Assembly (NCBI GenBank): GCA_015039465.1 | Contig: MU130617.1 | Span: 335,889-388,843 of the forward strand | Length of the DNA stretch: 52,955 bases | Source of the DNA: Phlegmacium glaucopus | Lineage: Eukaryota; Basidiomycota; Agaricomycetes; Agaricales; Cortinariaceae | Direction: 5' to 3' | Shown here: piece after piece, positions 1-11,336 of the stretch | Position numbering within the stretch: position 1 is the first letter of the stretch | How the letters are laid out: the number at the start of each line of letters is the position of its first letter | Notes under the pieces: model-generated | The model's input: the letters and a program-made list of their open reading frames with translations, nothing else | Databases searched by the model: none | Told to the model about the DNA's origin: nothing | Position numbers and translations under genes: made by a program

Positions 1-1297
1 AGTTCCGACAAATGGATAGGAAGGACTTGCGCAAGACAACGGGCCAATGCCGTTCTTTCGTTCTCGGTTTCCGCAATCCTCCGTTTCTTCACCAAAATAA
101 GGGCCTGGACGACATCATACGGAAATGGTTTCATCTCGTCATCGTCGATGCTATCCCATTTCACCTCCAAATGACTTGGCAATTTGTTGTAGGAAACATT
201 TTGGCGCCGTCGAAACCAGATTTGGCTCCTTAATGTCCAGTCTCTCCCCAAGTCCAGGTTATCTCGTTCTTCCTCATGGCCAGCAAGGTTCAACTCTGGA
301 TCGCGGATGATTGCCATTGGACGATGAATGGTCTGCCAAAATTGCTTCAAGAAGGCGATGACTTGAAGGAAGAGGAGTGATTGTGGGGACCGGTATGGTG
401 ACGGGAAGGAATTTGGTTCCGTCGTGTGCTGCAGCACTGCAGGCATTGACTGCAGCCCGGGAAGAAAAGTGGTGATAAGGACGAATAGGAATGTAAACGC
501 AATGGCAATGGCAACGGGAGTTGCAACATACCAGGTGAGTTGAAAAAGGAAGACAACAAGTCCGACGAGGAAGAGGGCAAGGGCGAAAATGAGAATTATG
601 GGAAGGGAAGCAAATATTTGAGGGATATGTGATTTTTCGAGACCGAGCGAGTGCATGTGGCTTATGCCTAGTGACTCGTATCCGTAGCTCAGGGATTGCA
701 AGTGTGTTCGTATCCATTGGAGGGCAATAATACCTATGAGCGCCGCAGTGAGACTGAGGACTAGACTAAGGAACCAGAATACGTTGATGCTGATGGTCAT
801 TGTGCCCTGGTCGACTCTCGATTTACCAGATATTTGGTCCCCGACGCCAGCAATCTTTCTCAGGAGCTGGACGCTTTCTTCGGCGAAATCTGGTTGTAGG
901 GCTTTCTGTGATTCAATCACAAAAGCAGTCACGACGGCCGAGAATAAACCAGACTTTTCAGAAATCAGTTTGTCAGTTTCTGTCAATAACGAACGAGGCT
1001 ACCCACGAAGATTAGAATATTCTGGACTTCATCCCTCCAGCTTTCACACTGCTCTTTGTCTTTCTTCATCCACAAATCCCGCACCGTCGTCCAATGTGAT
1101 CCATCTACTTTGTCCTCTATCGGATTAGTCTAGATGCTCCCCTCAGTAGTGGTCTAATTAACAATCCAAAATCATACTCGCCTCCATTTCAACGACGTGC
1201 AGCCTGAGCAATGGTGGTGGAAGGCAAGGCCGAGGAAGCAAAATTAACTACTCGGAGTCGACGGTGCCTCGTGGAGACCGTGAGGGTTAACCGGCAT
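1..1297 (-). CDS. DUF6535 membrane protein, left copy, 3' part cut off by the window edge
   Basis: This is the second copy of the gene at 33332-35487, on the opposite strand, and only its first part lies in the window. Exons mirrored from the complete copy are 1297-1249, 1203-1178, 1129-1007 and 953 down to 1. The conserved DUF6535 block (Ile-Phe joined across an intron to SGLFSAVVTAF) and three later hydrophobic segments are present. Compared with the right copy there is an in-frame 3-nt deletion (one Lys lost) near base 348 and scattered substitutions, but I see no nonsense or frameshift in what is visible. DUF6535 is an N-terminal domain of multi-pass proteins in Agaricomycetes whose function is unknown. 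The preceding same-strand gene is the GTPase at 3046-5180. Whether the 3' end is intact cannot be seen. Confidence 0.75.
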
Positions 1298-3045
1298 GGT
1301 CCAGAACATGACATCTTCCTTCAAAAATTTGCCGTGACAACAGCGTCTTTGCGTATTCACTTGTTTGTCTAAGCATGTATCCCAACTGTTGGTTGATCTT
1401 TGCAAGTTACTAACATGTGACAGGTAAGAATTTAGAATTATTTCGGTAAAATAAAACGAGCGAATTGCATATAAAAAGATTAAGCTATTGTTGAGAGCTG
1501 GGCGAAAGCACAATGTACTTCCCGACCCAAGAAGCAGTAAAAACTCTAAAGGTATTGACGGTGCGTGGGGTGGGTGGGAAAAACGCAAATGTCTTCGCCT
1601 TTTGAGCTGATTGCCTCTTGATTGAAGTTGAATTAGGTTTGCGAAAGAGGGAGTGGAGGGTGGGGCAAAATTAAGAAGAGAGTGAGTGAGGAATATTAAG
1701 AGTGAGAGTTAGCGAGAGAAAGGAACTCGTTAATTAGGTTTCTCAACTAACCACCCTTTCTCTGGGAAAGGAGGGTTTCGCAATAGAATTATCCCATGTA
1801 TAGATGGCATTGGATGGCATGTATCGGAATAGCTTTCGGAACACAGTGGCCTGGCAGGGGCGTATAATACTATCACTATCCCTATCCCACACTGTGTTCT
1901 TCAAGTTCCCATTCTCTTACGGATACTTACTAAATTACGGTACCTCCAACTTCCAAGCGCCCATCTCATCCTTCTCGCTTGCACTTGTAATCGCCACAAT
2001 GCCCATAAAACAAACGTCGCCCAATACGAGACCTGAGCCACATACAAAAACAGATAGGGATAAAATTGAGAATTATGTAGTCACGATCGCGTCCAATACG
2101 CCGATACGCCATCGTCACAATTTCGCTAATTTTAACGTCATTCGTCGTCTGCATCCTTTGCTAAGTTTGCTTGGGACGTGCGACGAGCACTCTCCTTCGC
2201 CCTCAGTCCTTAACGTGTATTCCATTTCCCTTTCGCATAGCCAGCAGAGGGGCCGGCATCTTCAATCCGCCGCCCTCTTGAGCCATTCGAGACGAGGCTC
2301 TTCTTTTCTCATAGAAGCTGCTTAGGCCGAAGCATTCGAAATATGTCTTCACAACTCGCGAAGCTTTTCCACCCGCCCAAAACAACTAAGTTAAAGCCAG
2401 ACGACAAAAGCTAGATGAATAAGTCATGAATCCATCCCTCTATTCCCTCAGCGCTAAAGGTCGAACCTTCTTGCGTTGGACGGTGAAGAGGACTTATAGA
2501 GGTGCATATAGCATTATGCCCCCCCTCAAAATGGTTAGGGCCTTTGTTGAAGTGGTTTCGGAGGTTGCGGCCATTGCGGCGTGCAGTTGGCAAAGTCAAA
2601 GGTCATATGTGGCATCACGCTCTACGTTATCTAATTGGTTCGTCTCGTTGTCTTATTTCGAAAGGAGTCAAAGTGGTTCGTTTATGATCTTTTACGTTGT
2701 CTCGCTCAACGCTCAACGTACTGGACGCTTTCTCCAGTTTCGACGTTGAAGCTTCTGGCCTTTGAAATTAGACTGTAGTTCGAGTTAAATAAACGATGAA
2801 ACGACATTACAATGTGAAAGCGGAAACTTGATAGAAAGCGACGAATAGCATGGCAAACGAAAGCAGAAAGTGGATGGTAGACAGAAAGAAATCCTTGACG
2901 AATGGAACGGGATGAAAAAAAGAACAATATAACCAAATGGTTGGGTGATATAAGATGCATAGACTGCGGAGGGAAAAGAGTTGGGTAAATCAAGGGTATA
3001 TGTAAATGGAAAGAAAAACATTGTACTAGTACGTTTACCACAACG
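1298..3045. other. Intergenic stretch between the DUF6535 and GTPase genes, left copy
   Basis: Open frames here are short and look random. Most of the stretch is duplicated at 32285-33331. It probably holds the 3' flank of the GTPase gene and the promoter of the DUF6535 gene, but I cannot point to a TATA box that decides a start. A segment of about 680 nt (1704-2382) is unique to this copy. Confidence 0.5.
1704..2382. other. About 680-nt segment present in the left arm and absent from the right arm
   Basis: Where the left arm reads aagagt, then this segment, then caaaacaacta, the right arm reads aagagt joined directly to caaaacaac (reverse complement around 32960-32975). I see no terminal inverted repeat, no clear target-site duplication and no convincing coding frame, so it may be an insertion here or a deletion in the other arm. 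Confidence 0.6.
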
Positions 3046-5180
3046 CTAGACTTCCGATTTCTTTGGGAGTCGCCCTTTTATCACTTTGGCAATGACCTTC
3101 TCTGGATGATTGTCAAATTCCCGATCTGAATCGATGTCGTTAAGCGAATTAATTTTAAGATCTTCCCTATGACGCGTTAAAGCACTGGAAACAGCTTTTT
3201 CCGACAAGGCTCTCGGAGGTTCAAAAGGCAGGATGTCAGAGAAAAGACCAAAAATGACTAATATAAGGTTGATGATGTACGTAGACAAGAGTTTTGCGGT
3301 CGAGCGGCTGGTTCATGATCACAAGAAACATAAGTGCATATATAGCAGGATGGCCGCATACATACTATGGTTGATAGTTGTTGTAGAGGTACTTGATGTG
3401 CGAGTCTTCGAGGTGAATATCCCGTTGAAGGCGTATTAAGAGAGTGGCGCCGGAGGAACCGAAATTCTGTACACATGACAAGGAAGATCTGGAGAAAAAA
3501 GAGTAAAAAAACATGAGTGATAGGCTCCATTCGCCCCAAAAGGCAACATACAACGTTGGATCAGCATTTGCCTCAATAAGAGGTTTGACAAGGTTAATCA
3601 TATTAACAAAAAAGTCGGTGTTCGACAGGATCTGAAACGGGTGTCAACGGTGATAAAAAGAAATTGAAGGAAATCGATCAGGTACTAACGTTAGCGGGAT
3701 CATCGAAATTCCAAACCTTCACGACGTCGTCATGAAGGCGATGGATGCAGTCGATTAAGATATGGCCTTTAAAGCTACTGCTTTGACCGAGATTCGTCCA
3801 ATATTCTGCATCGGATCAGTGAGCACATCATTCAAAGACACGAAAAGGCACATAATCACTCCCAAAACCTTGACTGATGATGCTAAAATGAGCAACAATT
3901 TGAAAATATTGGAAGCCCTGGACAATACCTGATGGAGGCATTAACTTTCTGGCGAGCATTGACCTGCTGAGCCGTATCCCAAAGAACCTGGAGGTGCGCC
4001 TCAACATACTCTAGCTTCCTACGAGTAACATTTGTTAGGTTGATGAGCAGCTCCTCGATATCGGCAGGTTTTAGAGAACGCGCCGGCCCGGGATCTTTAT
4101 CGAATATTGGTGTCGACACTTTCACACAAGATAATGAATTGGAGCCCAAGTCTTTCTTCAGCTCGTCGACCTTGTCGTCAAAAAGCTGTGATGCCTTTTT
4201 CTTGGCATCATCATAGTTCTCCTCTTTGGACTTTGATGTATTGTTTTTATGAGAACGCGTGACGAGGTGATCGTACTTCAGGAAGACCACAATGAGAGGA
4301 ATCTTGACTACGCAAACAATAAGTCACCAATCTACAAAGGACGGGCAAAAATCACATTTTTCGGCCAGTTTCAGGAGCTTCTCGTCACCAATTTGTAGTA
4401 GCCTTGACCCAGGGAGAGGTGTTTCGATGCAGAACCTTCAGGATTGAGGATCAAGCAACCAAACGCACTGGCAGAGAGAATCAAGTCTTACCAAAGAGCG
4501 TGGATTTTGTTAGGCAGATCGAATTTCTGACGCTCCTTTAGGAACTGTTCAACTATTGTCCAGGTGCCATTGTTGCCGGGCTCAAAGCCCTTGCTGTCGT
4601 GCAAGATGAAGCGCGGGTTGGCCAGCGACGTGTATTCGCGATTGATGTCAGCCGTTCCCACACGACCGTGAGCAACATCAACCTATACCATAATATATAT
4701 CAGGCTTGCTTAAATTCCGAATACAGCACGCCAGTTTGCACAAACCTTGTCCGAATCGAGGTTAAAAATGCATCTGATGAGCGAAGATTTACCTATCCCA
4801 GCCTAGACCGGCCTAAGGATCGGTGCAGGGTGAACCGAATAAAAAATCCCCACCTTTCCGGCGAGAAGGATGCGAAACCTCACGCATATATTAGCATTGG
4901 CCTACTAGCTTCGAGCCCCTCGGATTCGTGCTCACCTTGGACATGCCCCGAACGTCTCATCCACTTGAGATGGCAAGCCTTCCGCAAAAGGAAGCAGTTT
5001 TTCAAGTTGTTGAGATGAATCAATACGAGTATTTGGGCCTGCGGGAATGGGAACGACAAGTTCAAGCTGTTCTGTTTGCTGAGGCGAACCAGCATTCGGA
5101 GTCGGTTTGTCTTGGGGGACTGGGCTGGAACTCCTGGACGTATCGCAGCAGCACAAAGATTTGATCCAGTCCAGACACAT
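3046..5180 (-). CDS. P-loop GTPase (G-domain) protein, 11 exons
   Basis: Minus-strand exons read 5180-4936, 4878-4854, 4802-4746, 4682-4492, 4435-4356, 4307-3929, 3882-3869, 3805-3690, 3631-3555, 3488-3366 and 3307-3046. All junctions are GT-AG and in phase and give about 522 residues; exon 7 is only 14 nt. The G1 loop AGKAGIGKSS is split by intron 2, G3 is seen as HDSKGFEPG, and the G4 position reads FLKYD where relatives have T/NKxD, so guanine specificity may be altered. An N-terminal CCC cluster (DWIKSLCCCD) could be acylated. An in-frame ATG also exists at 5222, but it lies inside a repeat end at 5195-5233, so I prefer the ATG at 5180. The family is abundant in Agaricomycetes and its biological role is not known. 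The 3' part, from exon 5 on, is duplicated at 30945-32284. Confidence 0.8.
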
Positions 5181-5194
5181 GAGAGTCGTGGTTG

Positions 5195-6131
5195 TAAGGT
5201 AGACGACTTTCATATACGGCAAACGTCACGTGATTGAGTGTGACAAGTCCGAAATAGGAAAGTTTTCTGTAATTTAGCATTTCGCACAACTCCCAGCAGC
5301 CCTGCACCGGTTTTTGAACCTAGTTTTTACAGAGAAAGTATTTTGACACGTAAACGAACAAGAATTTCGTGCAAAAATGTAAAATTCATGGAGGAGTAGG
5401 GATTACAAAATAGGGATACACTAATTCGGTCCACTACTCTCCTGTGTCGTGTCAGAAGCTCCTAAACCTCGCTATTTTCAATGCCTCGTCAAAGGAGGGC
5501 AGCCACAGCAAGTGCACAAAATGGGAAGGCATATGGAGAAGAGAAAACAGTAAAGAGGCTAAAGATAGACGAGCTTGAAATGGGCACTGGAGGGGACAAG
5601 TTCCACTGAAGTCTATGCGTAAAGTTGCGAATTGGTCACGTCGTTTAATGGATGCATACGAGCAAGGTTTGAATGGAAGGCAAGCAGCATGGGCTACTAG
5701 GAACTTGAAGTATAGAGGCCACTGTGTACTTCCGGAGAGGATCATGGCGGAGCTAATCAAGAAGGGGATTTCTTAAATCCACCATAGTAGTTTCCCATGT
5801 ATGTAGTCGTTTGAAACAATGTTCGTGCACACGCTCATGTCCAGTTCGTCGGACATGAGAATCAGGTGTTGTCTTATCTGATCCAAGGCTCGAGATCAAG
5901 ACACTGTTTTGAAAACACTAAGGCTCAGTCACTTTCCACTCAATGGGCACAAACTTTGGTCAGTATATACCGAGGATATATATCTACAAAAACTAGGTTC
6001 CTAAACCGTGTAATGTCTTCGAGGGAGAGCAAAAGATAATCTCCATTGTTTCTCCGTCCATATCTGGCAAGGACGTCAGGAAAAAAGTAACAGCACGTGA
6101 TGTTCACCGTATATGAAAGTCGTCTACCTTA
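5195..6131. mobile_element. Putative TA-flanked element with 39-nt imperfect terminal inverted repeats
   Basis: Bases 5195-5233 are an inverted match (35 of 39 by eye) of 6093-6131; both ends begin or end with TA followed by AGGTAGACGACTTTCATA in the outside-in direction. The interval encloses a decayed coding remnant (5481-5776). TA at both ends would fit a Tc1/mariner-type insertion, but no DDE catalytic domain is visible and no second copy is in the window. The left end lies only 15 bases upstream of the preferred GTPase start codon. Confidence 0.4.
5481..5776 (+). pseudogene. Fragment of a repetitive basidiomycete protein inside the putative TIR element
   Basis: A frame opening at ATG 5481 (MPRQRRAATASAQNG) stops after about 42 codons, and a second open stretch follows that ends at 5776 with the pattern RLMDAYEQGLNGRQAAWATR and then GHCVLPERIMAEL. 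My recollection is that similar MDAYxxGLxGxQAAWA stretches occur in short repetitive, transposon-associated proteins of Agaricomycetes, but I cannot name a Pfam family. The stop between the two halves and the lack of a continuing domain mark it as a remnant. Confidence 0.4.
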
Positions 6132-6447
6132 GAAGCCATAAGCAACGCCGAAAAAAAGGATCAACAACCAATTCTGCACTTGACATCTAACTGTCTCCCT
6201 GAAATCCATGTTCCCCAATAAAAACACTGTATTCAAACAGGCAAAATGCCATGACACTCGATTTCAAAACGGCGCAATCAAGTGTCGGCAATTGCCGCAA
6301 CGATCCCACACCTATTGCTCAGAACGAGAACTCGGAACCCAGGCCTATGTAAGGTTCCCACTGCTTCAGAAAGCCCAAAGGAACGAAGCCTGGTTATAAT
6401 GAAACTTCTTCAGCTTTCTATCGCCACTTCTTCCAGAACCAACCATC
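6132..6447. other. Short intergenic region upstream of the MFS gene
   Basis: The region has no convincing coding frame. It ends in a pyrimidine-rich leader (cttcagctttctatcgcc) just before the ATG at 6448, a common arrangement for basidiomycete promoters; no clear TATA box was seen. Confidence 0.4.
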
Positions 6448-9180
6448 ATGGCCTCAGATGAAATGCTATCTCAAGATGCCTCTAAGGAGCCAGAAGACGC
6501 TGACTGCCTGCACAAAGAAGGCACTTTACACCAGGCTAATCTCGGACTAGCCAAGCCTAAGAGGAAACACTTCTTTTCGCAGCTTGATCCTGCCAGCGCA
6601 GATGCGGTACATCGAGATGCCGAGACTATCGAATATTCGATAGAGGAAAAGGTGCGATGGCGATCTAGAGTCATTCTTGGAATAAGCCTTGACGCGGACG
6701 TTTATTAAGAGGGTCGTCAAGAAAAAGATCGATAATATTGTTCTGCCGTTGGTGATTTGCAGGTTCGTTGCTTCCTTTTCAGGAAATAACGGAATTTAAC
6801 TCTTCTTCAGTTATGTTTGTGAGTGATATTTTTAATAGAGAAATGTCTGTTGATGTAATTAACGATGTCACCAACACGAAAGTCAATCAATTTGGTAGGT
6901 CATCAACTCGTCATTGACGTTCGATGAACTTGAAGTGAACTGATAACTCATGAATATCGTTCTTCCAGACCGGACCAACATGTATGTCGTCTTCTGTTTA
7001 ACACAAGCTATATCGTTATTGACCTCCTTGCGATAAGTGGAAACGCCCATGTGATCACAGCTTTTAACAAACACTACGTGAGTCCAATTTCTTAATGGCA
7101 TAATTGCATATCCGATCTTGCTGCACACAGCGAATCACAGATAACAACAAATGGACACTTGCTCTTAGCATTTTTTATGTCGGATATTGTAACTGTCTTC
7201 CTTCCTGCGGTATTTCCATAAATATTGACCGAAATTTCCACTAGGTCTCTTGGAGATGCCTGCTAACAGTGATGTCGACCCCGCCGTCGCCCTCAATGTT
7301 CTATATTCTGAATTGATCTGCAGTTTTACAACGACATATTGGCGCCAATCGATTGTAAGCTCCCGCTTCCTAAAAGATATTCAGTTCTAAATATCGCATT
7401 GCGCTACAGCTTCTTCCTTTCTCTTACCTTTTGGGGTCTAGCTTCTCTGTCTATAGTATATGCAAAAGGATATTCTGGTCTGCTTGCGCTGAGGTCTGAC
7501 TTTTCTCCCGGATCATGGTTCCTAACTAAACCTTCGTATATGTAGAGTGTTACTGGGGATCGGAGAAGCAGGTTACTACGCTGGAATGATTTATTATCTG
7601 TCCTTCTGGTACAAGCGGTATGTCAATAATCGATTTACCCATTGTTGATTGATGAGTCTAACCATACCTTAGGAGCGAACTTGCCATGCGGACCAGGTTC
7701 GTGGGCAGATGTATCATTGATAACATTTTTTTTAAAAACCCTTTAGTCTTTGTACGACTGGCACACTACCTGGAGCAATTGGAGTATGTCGGATCGTCAA
7801 TGCGGTAGTCTTTTTACTGAAAACCGACGCCTCAGGGTCTTCTTGCCTTCGGCCTTACTCGTGTTCATACATCCGTTCTTGAAGGGTAAGCAAAAGTCTC
7901 TCTTCTCTTCAACAAAATTTCATGGGTAGTCAACCTTGTAGTTGGCAGTTTTTATTTCTTGTTTGTCACCTCACGTCTTCATAGATATCGCCGCTTCACC
8001 TCATGTATCCCCAGGTTGAGGCTATTCCAACTCTTATCATGGCCCTCATGATTCTTTTCTTTCTTCCTTCCTTCCCCTTTTCCGCCTCTTTTTTGACTCC
8101 GCGGGAGCGAGCTATTGCACAAGCGCGGCTGAATCGCGACCACAAACCACAGTCGCATGGAGGAATGACGGGCTGGTCAGGATTTAAGGCTGTTGTCGCT
8201 GATATAAATTCTTGGCTGTTTATGCTGGTGTATGCTAGTTGTGAGTCTCGGCTTATCTGCATTGATCGTCAAATTCTACTAAACCCTCTTGCTTCAACTA
8301 GTTAATGTTGGCGTTGCAACCATCTCGTACTTCTTACCAACAGTGAGTTGCAAGTTAGAATATCATTGATTCCAGGACAAGCCTCAACCACTTGTCGGTA
8401 GCTCATTAAAGACCTGGGATTTTCGTCCATCAACGCACAAGGCTTAACAGTTGCTCCTTACGTAGTAGGCTGGTTCATGGTTGTTTTCCAATCGTGGCAC
8501 AGCGACCGGACGAAAGATAGCGGATGGCATATTATGGGATCTTGCGCGGTCTCGTTTATCGGATACCTCATCCTAGCGACTTCTGTTCAGAAGAGCGTCG
8601 GAGCGGCTTATTTCGCACTTTTTTTTGGTTGTTGGTGGTAATTATAGCTTGTTTCCTTTGGTAATGTAGGATCAGCACTCTTTTTTTGAGGATGTCTTAT
8701 ATGTGTTTTTCTGATTCGTGCATCCAATTATAGGAGTTGGGCGGCTAATGCCTTCTCCCCAACGTCCAAACGGGGAGTTGGTACCGCTTTTATTGTGTCC
8801 ATTTCAAATTGTGTTTCCATGTAGGTCCTGATAATCCACTTATTGGAATGTGATTCTGATATATGGTACTGGGTGAAAGTGCGTCTCCTCAAGTTTACTT
8901 TGATCCACAAGACAATTTCCGTAAAGGTCATGCCATTTCCGCTGGGTACAATTTCCAAAACACCATCATTGCATACGCTAACACTAATGTGGTTCAATTT
9001 CTTGCGTTTAGATGCCTTTTCTTATCGCTTCTAGTAGCGTTCATTCTACGCACGCGTCTGACTCTTTTAAACAAGAGAAATCAAGCCAAGTTATCTGCGT
9101 TATCCGAAAATGAGAAACAACAACTACGAAGCGATGTAGAAATATGGGATGATGATGTTCGATATGTTTTCATGACTTGA
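6448..9180 (+). CDS. Major facilitator superfamily transporter, anion:cation symporter (Dal5/Tna1-like), 21 exons
   Basis: Exons can be joined in phase at 6448-6651, 6710-6762, 6811-6818, 6883-6894, 6969-6981, 7038-7077, 7131-7188, 7245-7268, 7324-7354, 7410-7493, 7546-7617, 7673-7696, 7747-7783, 7836-7885, 7942-7960, 8015-8240, 8302-8342, 8402-8665, 8734-8820, 8880-8945 and 9012-9180, giving about 526 residues. Family landmarks appear in order: FDRTNIGNAHV after TM1, KWTLALSIFYVGYCLLEMPAN, LLGIGEAGYYAGMIYYLSFW, the central LTPRERAIAQARL loop, and a C-terminus ending WDDDVRYVF. The protein should be a 12-TM plasma-membrane importer of a small organic anion, such as a vitamin or ureide; the substrate is unknown. 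Exons 3-5 are only 8, 12 and 13 nt. One defect is visible: a run of eight T at 8619-8626 is one longer than the frame needs, so this is either a homopolymer error or a disabling frameshift. The last intron (66 nt) is in frame and could be retained. Confidence 0.85.
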
Positions 9181-9388
9181 TTGTTGTAAGGCATTGTTAA
9201 TATTTAACGTTTTGGTATACTAAATTTTTATGAAGTATTTTTGCGTTACCCAATGTATCAAAATAAAATAAATTTGTGGCCAAGGAATCGATTCTTTTGA
9301 CCAAATTGACCGACAAACTTCAGTAATTTGAGGACTTGATGAGGACTTGTGCGGCGTGCCTGGTGATTTCAAACTCAAGCTGAGCCGT

Positions 9389-9850
9389 TTTGTAGCCAGT
9401 CAAATATATTTAAACTAGCTACATGTTTTGCTTGGTGCATTTTTTAGGAGACCCAGTGGCTTTTGGAGAGAATCTACTCACTCGGATACTTTGAGACTAT
9501 GGTACAGATTAAAATATTCGAAATTGATTAGACGTTGGCATCACTAGTGGCCCCTGACATGTAGTCGGCGAAAATGCGACGGCCGAATGCAAACCCCGAT
9601 GAGGAAAGAGGTCCACAAGACCACGCATATAAATAAATCCTGATACTTCAAGTGCTGCGACTCAGTTCGAGCAAAATGTATAGAATCCCTAACATCTACC
9701 CCACAATCAGTTTCAGCTTGGTTTCAGCTTCCATAACTTGTAGAAATATGCAACTTAACATCATAGCTACATTGTTAGAATGATTTCTTTTGTCGACTTT
9801 GAGGTGCTGCGGCTGCAGCATGACTGTTGGAACGTTTGACATCCAAAACG
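9389..9850. repeat. Diverged direct repeat, copy 1 (partner 12118-12485)
   Basis: This stretch and 12118-12485 share an ordered series of matches: ttttgtagccRgtcaaatat, gacccaSYggcttt, gaaattgatt, ggcatcacta and then a weaker coding-like segment. Similarity is about 60% by eye. A TATA-like tataaata at 9628-9635 precedes an ATG at 9676 that opens only 35 codons. The two copies flank the Kre9-like gene. They may be old copies of a small gene or of a non-autonomous repeat; I do not recognise the product. The rest of 9181-10473 shows nothing else. Confidence 0.4.
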
Positions 9851-10473
9851 TTAACATCGCGACCTCCTGGACCCCGAGTATCGCTAATAGTAAATATGTC
9901 ACCCATTTGTCATGCGACTGTCAAGACTTCAAGATTTTTAGTTCAATACTCATCGAGTTTAATGATCCCTCTTTGTTAGTAATTTCTAAGATTTATCATT
10001 CAAAGTCAATTACATAAAACTTATGCCTGGTCTTGCCCAGCTCACAATTTTTTTTCGGCCTTTCGCCGGCCCGACATTATGGTTCGGGATCCTCCCACCA
10101 CCTTGGGGTAGTACAGCTCCAGAGGTTAGACCAGTAGTCTTGTGTCAGGAGACCCCCTCGAGCCACATGTACATTGGTTTCTTGATAAGAAATTTCTACA
10201 ATATTCTCTCTCAAATGCCAAGAACCGCCAAGCCCAAAATAGTAATGCGCCTCCATTTCCAAGGTACTAAATACCGACATCAATGATGCACCCGAACTTT
10301 CGGCGCTATTTTCATTTTTATCGTGGGAATTTAAACTCAATATCAATTTCTGATATGTGCCTCGTCTTGTTTTTCAACGTCAACCCCCCCGCAACCCATC
10401 TTTTTTTGCCTCCCTTTCAAAGGCTACAGTCGCTCTCTTAAACTCACTCTCCTTTATTTCTGCCACTTAGACA

Positions 10474-11336
10474 ATGTTCTCAAAAGTTCTTCTCGTTCTT
10501 TCTGTCACTTCTGTGGCTTTTGCTACGGTTTTTGTATGTGCTTATCATCACGAACAGGGCCCATGCTTATTGTATTTGACATTCAGGTGACTGCTCCCGT
10601 TGCTGCAACGGTGTACTCTGGTGGAAAGCCTGCCACAGTAACTTGGCAGGAGAGCGGATCTGCCCCTACGCTCAAAGACTTTGGTCTTGCTAAGATCTCT
10701 ATCTATACTGGCAATGCTCAGCAACAGGTAAAGATGAAACACTGGTTTTTTAAAAACTCTAACACGACCTTTCCAGACGAGTCTGCAACTCCTTAATCCT
10801 AGCGTGGATGTCTCAACCGTCTCGTCCATCAACTTCACCCCTGATTCTACTATTGGCCCCAACAGCAATCACTAGTACGCGTTACCTTTGTAGCCTGTTG
10901 AACAAGCGGCGGACCAGCTAATTTTTTTTTCCAGTTTTATTCGTTTCGAATCACTCTCCCTCAAAGATGCCGCTCAAACTCCTGCTCTCGCTTTCTCCGC
11001 CCAGTTCACGTGAGACTTTTTTTTGTAACTCCAGTTGCTCACAAGTGTATTGACCATATCTCCGAACTGAACAGTCTTGACAGTATGACCGGTACATTCC
11101 CACCGGCTGTCCTATCGCAGATCGCAGGACAATCCACTGCGCCTCTTGCCGGTCAGACCTCCTCAACAGCGGGTCCAACTTCGACTCTCCCCATTACCAC
11201 AACTACCGCCTCAAAAACTGCTACCGGCACCTCAAGCACCACCCCTTCTGCTACTAAGGCTAGCAGTGGTATGAGCATCAAGGCCGGATGGGCTGGCGTG
11301 GCGTTCGGAGCTCTCCTCGGTGTTATGATGTTCTAA
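10474..11336 (+). CDS. Kre9/Knh1-type Ser/Thr-rich GPI-anchored cell-surface protein
   Basis: Five exons (10474-10533, 10587-10727, 10777-10874, 10935-11009, 11075-11336) splice in phase to 211 residues. The protein starts with a signal peptide (MFSKVLLVLSVTSVAFA). It then has the family's immunoglobulin-like domain, with TAPVAATVYSGGKPATVTW near the N-terminus and LKDFGLAKISIYTG following. Next comes a Ser/Thr/Ala-rich stalk (roughly residues 135-190) and a hydrophobic tail ending GVAFGALLGVMMF, typical of a GPI-attachment signal. Members of PF10342 (Kre9/KNH) are wall or plasma-membrane proteins linked to beta-glucan assembly; the exact role here is inferred. A pyrimidine-rich tract precedes the start, and no frame defects were seen. 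Confidence 0.88.

Larger units (their letters stand above)
1..4386. repeat. Left arm of a large inverted duplication
   Basis: Bases 1-4386 match the reverse complement of about 30943-34632 almost continuously, with a few percent substitutions by eye. The sum of paired coordinates is 35330 over the GTPase half, 34629 over most of the DUF6535 half and 34632 at the window edge; the large step comes mainly from a segment of about 680 nt present only here. The arm runs off the window at base 1, so its true length is unknown. The inner end lies inside exon 5 of the GTPase gene. Confidence 0.95.

Noticed and set aside
736..1128. 130-codon plus-strand frame, repeated inverted at 33501-33893
   Set aside because: It is the antisense shadow of the DUF6535 gene, whose spliced frame carries the domain.
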